From positions 1-49,108 of the forward strand of contig JAFZRY010000034.1 of assembly GCA_017619615.1 (NCBI GenBank): a DNA stretch of 49,108 bases, given 5' to 3'. Position 1 is the stretch's first letter. Each line of letters begins with the position of its first letter. This stretch comes from Lachnospiraceae bacterium (GTDB taxonomy: Bacteria > Bacillota > Clostridia > Lachnospirales > Lachnospiraceae). The notes below the pieces were generated by a model. It saw nothing but the letters and a program-made list of their open reading frames with translations, made no database searches and was not told where the DNA came from. Positions 45,278 to 49,108 of the stretch are shown here, in pieces. Made by a program: the position numbers and the translations under genes.

Positions 45278-46672
45278 GTGGTCTTCAGCAGCATCACTTT
45301 TCTCTTATACTTCCTCCCGGTCACCCTGATCGCGTACTACGTGGCGCGGTCCGTCCGCGCGCGGAATATCGTCCTGCTGATCGCCAGCCTCTTTTTCTAC
45401 GCCTGGGGCGAGCCGGTGTACGTGATCCTGATGATGATCAGCATCTGCGGCAACTATTTCTTCGTGCGCTTCATGGATGAGGCGCGGGAGGAAGGGCGGC
45501 CGGTCCGGCTGCACCTGGCGTTCGCGGTCTTCTGGAACCTGGCGATCCTTTTCTTCTTCAAATACGCGAACATGATGATCGGCCTGGTCAACCGGCTGGG
45601 CGGTTTTTCACTGGCGGAGCTGAAGCTGTCGCTGCCGATCGGCATTTCCTTCTACACGTTCCAGGCGCTCTCCTACGTCTTTGACGTGTACCGCGGCCAG
45701 GCGCGCTGCCAGAAGAGCCTGCCCGCGTTCGCGCTGTACATTTCGATGTTCCCGCAGCTGATCGCGGGCCCGATCGTCAAATATACGGACATCGAGGCGC
45801 GCCTGACGGAGCGCAGCGTCACGCCGGCGGCCTTCGGCAAGGGCGCGGAGTATTTCATCCTGGGCCTCGCGAAAAAAGTGCTGCTGGCCAACAACCTGGG
45901 CTCGCTGTTCACGCTGATCTCCGGCACGGTGCCGGCGGAGCGCAGCTTCCTGATGGTCTGGCTCGGCGCGGTCGCGTACACGTTCCAGATCTACTTCGAC
46001 TTCAGCGGGTATTCGGACATGGCCATCGGCCTGGGATACATGCTGGGCTTCCGCTTCCCGATGAACTTCAACTTCCCGTACATCGCGGGCTCGGTCACGG
46101 AGTTCTGGCGGCGCTGGCATATTTCGCTGAGCTCCTGGTTCCGCGATTACGTATATATCCCGCTGGGCGGCAACCGGGTCGGGACGGCGCGGCACATCCG
46201 CAACATCCTGATCGTCTGGGCGCTCACCGGGCTCTGGCACGGCGCGAGCTGGAATTTCGTGCTGTGGGGTCTGTATTACGCGGTCTGGCTGATCCTGGAG
46301 AAGTACGTGCTGGGCGATTTCCTGACGCGGCACCGGGCGGCCGGACACGTGATGACCGGCTTCATCTTCATCATCGGCTGGGTGATCTTCGCCTTCCCCG
46401 ATTTTTCGCAGATGGGCGCGTACCTGGGCCAGATGTTCGGCATCGGCGCGGCCGGCCTGGCCGATACGCAGACGCTGTACCTGCTGCTCACGTCGCTCGT
46501 CACGCTGCTGATCGCGGCGGCGGCTTCCACGCCGCTCGTCCGTTTGCTGTACCTGAAGACGGCGGAAAAATGCCGGCCGCTCGCGCTGGCGCTGATGGCC
46601 GTCACCCTGGTGCTCTGCCTGGCCTACCTGGTCTACCAGAGCTATAACCCGTTCCTGTATTTCCGTTTTTAG
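45278..46672 (+). CDS. MBOAT family O-acyltransferase
   Basis: A 464-residue polytopic membrane protein of the AlgI/DltB type, which moves acyl groups across the membrane to extracellular sugars or polymers. Conserved stretches are FFYAWGEPVYVILMMIS, LPIGISFYTFQALSYVFDVY, FDFSGYSDMAIGLGYMLGF, FWRRWHISLSSWFRDYVYIP and the catalytic histidine in LTGLWHGASWNFVLWG. GTG is the start, with AAGGAA upstream. The next genes (DHHW, SGNH) encode the extracellular partners expected for such a pump. Confidence 0.95.
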   Translation: MVFSSITFLLYFLPVTLIAYYVARSVRARNIVLLIASLFFYAWGEPVYVILMMISICGNYFFVRFMDEAREEGRPVRLHLAFAVFWNLAILFFFKYANMMIGLVNRLGGFSLAELKLSLPIGISFYTFQALSYVFDVYRGQARCQKSLPAFALYISMFPQLIAGPIVKYTDIEARLTERSVTPAAFGKGAEYFILGLAKKVLLANNLGSLFTLISGTVPAERSFLMVWLGAVAYTFQIYFDFSGYSDMAIGLGYMLGFRFPMNFNFPYIAGSVTEFWRRWHISLSSWFRDYVYIPLGGNRVGTARHIRNILIVWALTGLWHGASWNFVLWGLYYAVWLILEKYVLGDFLTRHRAAGHVMTGFIFIIGWVIFAFPDFSQMGAYLGQMFGIGAAGLADTQTLYLLLTSLVTLLIAAAASTPLVRLLYLKTAEKCRPLALALMAVTLVLCLAYLVYQSYNPFLYFRF

Positions 46673-46681
46673 AGGCTTGTG

Positions 46682-47860
46682 ATGGACGGATCCCGAAGCA
46701 GAAAACGCGGCAATCATCAGTACTACCGGATCCTGGCGGGCCTGTTCGCCCTCCTGTTCCTGGTCTTTTTCGTGCTGAACCTGGTCCTGCCGGACCGGAC
46801 GCTTTCCGTGCGCGAAAAACGCATGCTGACCGCGTTCCCGGTGCCGCAGGCCGACCGCGTGCTGGAGGGGAATTATTCGAACGATTTCGAGGATTACGCC
46901 TCGGACCAGATCCCGTTCCGCGAGTTCTTCACGGACCTGAAGGTCTACGCGGATTCCCTGGTCGGGCGGAACGAATCGCAGGGCGTGTACCGCGGAAGCG
47001 ACGGGTATCTGCTTGAAAAGATGGAGACGCCGGACGAGACGGTCGTCAGCCGCACCGTGGACGCGATGCGCGCCTTCGCGGAGCTTTTCCCGCTGCCGCA
47101 GCAGCTGGTCCTGATCCCCAACGCGGTCTCGGTCCTGAAGGACAAGCTGCCGCTCTGGGCGCCGACGGCGGACCAGGAAGCGTTTTCGGCGCAGATCGCG
47201 GAAATGCTGGACGGCTCCGGCATCGGATTTAAGGACCTGCAAAACACGCTGCAGATCGCGGGGCTGGACGGCGTGCCGCTCTATTACCGCACCGACCATC
47301 ACTGGACTACGGACGCGGCCCTGGCCTGCGCGCCGGCCGTGCTGGAAACGCTCGGGCGCACGTTCACCGCGAAGGGCGAGCTCCTGCCCGTCACCTCGCA
47401 GTTCAGCGGCTCCCTGTCCGCCAAGAGCGGACTGGCCGTACGCGAGCGGGACACGATCTCCGTCTGGCAGCCGGAGGACGAGCCGGTGATCCTGGTCACG
47501 GACAGCGCGGGCAAGCGCGCCAGCCTCTACAGCTGGGACGGTCTGGAGAGCGCCGACCCTTATACCGTCTTCCTGGGCGGCAACGAGGGCCTGGTCCGCA
47601 TCGAAACGGACCGCATCGGCGGCGGCCGCCTCCTGGTCTTCAAGGATTCCTACTTCAACTGTTTCCTGCCCTTCCTGCTGTCGGAATATGAAACGGTCGA
47701 CGTCGTGGATCCGCGCTATTACAGCGACGACCTCCTGATGCTCATGCGTCAGAACGAATACGATCAGATCCTGTATTTTTACAACATCAACACCTTCTCC
47801 GCCGACACTTCTCTCGCGCTGGTGCTCGGCGAAGCCATAGAACAGGCAGGCAGAAAATGA
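46682..47860 (+). CDS. DHHW-motif (AlgX/SGNH-like) membrane-anchored protein
   Basis: A 392-residue protein with an N-terminal membrane helix (about 15-35) and an extracellular domain carrying the DHHW motif in YYRTDHHWTTDAA. Also visible are YASDQIPFREFFTDLK and LLVFKDSYFNCFLPFL. DHHW proteins are relatives of AlgX/AlgJ acyl esterases or transferases that take an acyl group from MBOAT partners. The ATG at 46682 is preceded by GAGG; a GTG one codon earlier is also possible. It overlaps the SGNH gene by 4 nt. Confidence 0.88.
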   Translation: MDGSRSRKRGNHQYYRILAGLFALLFLVFFVLNLVLPDRTLSVREKRMLTAFPVPQADRVLEGNYSNDFEDYASDQIPFREFFTDLKVYADSLVGRNESQGVYRGSDGYLLEKMETPDETVVSRTVDAMRAFAELFPLPQQLVLIPNAVSVLKDKLPLWAPTADQEAFSAQIAEMLDGSGIGFKDLQNTLQIAGLDGVPLYYRTDHHWTTDAALACAPAVLETLGRTFTAKGELLPVTSQFSGSLSAKSGLAVRERDTISVWQPEDEPVILVTDSAGKRASLYSWDGLESADPYTVFLGGNEGLVRIETDRIGGGRLLVFKDSYFNCFLPFLLSEYETVDVVDPRYYSDDLLMLMRQNEYDQILYFYNINTFSADTSLALVLGEAIEQAGRK

Positions 47861-48936
47861 ACCGACGCAGTTTCCGCTCCCTTCTTCCCTATCTTCTGAC
47901 CGCCGTCCTGCTGGCCGGCCTGGCGGCCGGTTTCCTGCTGTCCCGCCGCCCCGCGGAGGACACGGACGTCTCCGATCCGGCCGGGCGGGTCTACGTTTCC
48001 GAAGCCGGAGAACGCAGCGCGGCTGAAGCGCAGTCGCAGATCCGGGCAGCCAGGAAAAGCACGTCCGCCGGCACCACGGCGGAGCCTTCCGGAACCGCGG
48101 AGCCGGCCCCTACGGAACCTGCCCCCACCGAAACGCTTCCGACGGCGCCGACCGAAACCGCACCGCCTGAGACTGTTCCGCCTGAGACCGAACCGGCCGG
48201 TCCTACCGCCGAACCTCACACGGATGCTCCCACGGAACCGCCCGCGGAGACTACCGCCGAGCCGCCTGTTGAAACCACCGCGGAACCCGAGCCCCCCACG
48301 GAGCCCGCGCCTACAACGGCTCCCGGCCCCTCCCCGGAAACCGTCCTGGCCTCCCTGCAGGAGCAGATCCAAACCCTGAACATCGACCTCTTCACGCCCG
48401 ACGAACTGGCCGCCGTCCGCCGCCGCTTCGACACCGCGGTCTTTACCGGCGACTCCATGGCCCAGGGCTTTGTGAGTTTCGACCTGTTTGACGAAAACCA
48501 CGTCAAATTCCAGCGGGGCGCTTCGATCGGCGAGTTCGACCCGGAGATCCAGGCCGCCATCGACACCCTGCCCGACTACTTCATCTTCTTCACCGGCTGC
48601 AACAACGTGAGCACCTACATCAACGATCCCACCGAGTATTACCGGCAGTTCGTCAGCCGCATCGAATGGGTCAAAAGCACCCTGCCGGACACGGAGATCT
48701 ACGTGATCTGCATGCTGCCGGCCTCCGACCGCTTCATCAAATACGAAAACTACCACGTCGCCCGCCAGCCGGAATACGACGCCCAGCTCAAACTGGTCTG
48801 CCAGGATACCGGCGTCCATTACGTGGACTGCCACTGGATGGTCCGCCAGGAGTTGTATCTGGAGGACGGCCTCCACTTCAACGAGGCGTTTTATACGGTA
48901 CTGATCAAGTTCCTGATGCTTGAGATAGGGCTCTGA
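47857..48936 (+). CDS. Membrane-anchored SGNH hydrolase with Thr/Pro/Glu-rich linker
   Basis: A 359-residue protein with an N-terminal membrane helix (about 8-29), a low-complexity Thr/Pro/Glu/Ala linker (about 68-160, repeating TEPAPTE and ETTAEPP-like units), then an SGNH/GDSL domain. The catalytic serine is S200 in FTGDSMAQG. FTGCNN supplies the oxyanion asparagine, and D337 and H340 in EDGLHFNEAFY complete the triad. The linker would hold the enzyme away from the membrane, through the cell wall. It probably finishes transfer or removal of acyl groups supplied by the MBOAT protein. Overlaps DHHW by 4 nt. Confidence 0.9.
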   Translation: MNRRSFRSLLPYLLTAVLLAGLAAGFLLSRRPAEDTDVSDPAGRVYVSEAGERSAAEAQSQIRAARKSTSAGTTAEPSGTAEPAPTEPAPTETLPTAPTETAPPETVPPETEPAGPTAEPHTDAPTEPPAETTAEPPVETTAEPEPPTEPAPTTAPGPSPETVLASLQEQIQTLNIDLFTPDELAAVRRRFDTAVFTGDSMAQGFVSFDLFDENHVKFQRGASIGEFDPEIQAAIDTLPDYFIFFTGCNNVSTYINDPTEYYRQFVSRIEWVKSTLPDTEIYVICMLPASDRFIKYENYHVARQPEYDAQLKLVCQDTGVHYVDCHWMVRQELYLEDGLHFNEAFYTVLIKFLMLEIGL

Positions 48937-48973
48937 TGACAGACTTAAAAAAGGCGGAAGCCGGCTGATGATA

Positions 48974-49009
48974 TGTACCCTCTTTACTGGACAAACAGTA
49001 AGGAGGGTA
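48974..49009. repeat. Left end of an insertion sequence: palindromic end
   Basis: Starts with TG at 48974. Then TACCCTCTTTACTG (48976-48989) pairs with CAGTAAGGAGGGTA (48996-49009) around GACAAA, with one G-U pair. It lies just before the transposase ATG and holds its AGGAGG ribosome site. It probably is the left terminal repeat; the right end is outside the window. Confidence 0.55.
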
Positions 49010-49014
49010 TTTTT

Positions 49015-49108
49015 ATGCGTTACAGTTATGAGTACAAGCGGAAATGTATCGAGATGTACAGGGAAGGGAGGTGGCCAGAGACTCCGGAAGGAATAAAGAA
49101 ACCAGATC
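49015..49108 (+). CDS. Transposase OrfA-like, 5' part only
   Basis: The first 31 residues of a protein starting MRYSYEYKRKCIEMYREG and going on with WPETPEGI before the window ends. This start is typical of helix-turn-helix OrfA proteins of IS3-like elements in Clostridia. The AAGGAGGG site lies upstream. The element sits 38 nt after the SGNH gene, directly behind the surface-acylation operon. Family assignment is by similarity of the N-terminus only. Confidence 0.65.
   Translation, partial: MRYSYEYKRKCIEMYREGRWPETPEGIKKPD

Overview
The window reads as a chromosomal piece of a GC-rich member of the Clostridia (Bacillota), probably an anaerobic gut or rumen bacterium. The signs are purine-rich AGGAGG-type ribosome sites, sigma-A-like promoters, and families typical of that class (YlmH, YugP-like, ydjGHI-like, DUF4358, DUF4428, DHHW, Pta). 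No rRNA or tRNA gene was seen. I cannot name a genus.

Region 1 (1-9056) is an AT-rich island holding a complete type II-A CRISPR-Cas system. The array runs off the left edge: 30 repeats counting a cut one, 29 spacers of 29-31 nt. It is read on the minus strand from a leader at 1927-1978. Next to it lie csn2, cas2, cas1 and cas9 in one operon with 4-nt overlaps. The tracrRNA (7995-8088, plus strand) is divergent from cas9, pairs with the repeat over 13+6 bp, and ends in a terminator that overlaps the last codons of a WYL-domain regulator.

Region 2 (9057-18163) changes abruptly to high GC. It holds a 102-residue internally deleted short-chain dehydrogenase. A three-gene operon follows: a YugP-like membrane protein that has lost its zinc site, a cytosolic metzincin-like protein and a TerB-like protein. 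Then come ylmH and a glycolytic operon (pgk-tpiA fusion, gpmI, eno).

Region 3 (18242-29953) has a minus-strand operon of a lipoprotein, a regulator with two AraC-type DNA-binding domains, a divergent ArgJ paralogue, a TrkA-C membrane protein and pyroglutamyl peptidase. Facing away from it is the arginine operon argF-argC-argJ-argB-argD-arcC. The two operons share a divergent control region at 23358-23587.

Region 4 (29987-36311) has a lipoprotein, a frameshifted glycosyltransferase, and an operon like Bacillus ydjG-ydjH-ydjI followed by a DUF4428 protein.

Region 5 (36322-42533) is a whole shikimate pathway in six genes, two of them fusions: aroF, aroB, aroA, aroC-chorismate mutase, aroE-aroK and aroQ.

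Region 6 (42546-49108) has a TatD nuclease and pta on the minus strand. A cell-surface acylation-type operon follows (DUF4358, MBOAT, DHHW, SGNH), and then the left end of an insertion sequence cut by the window edge.
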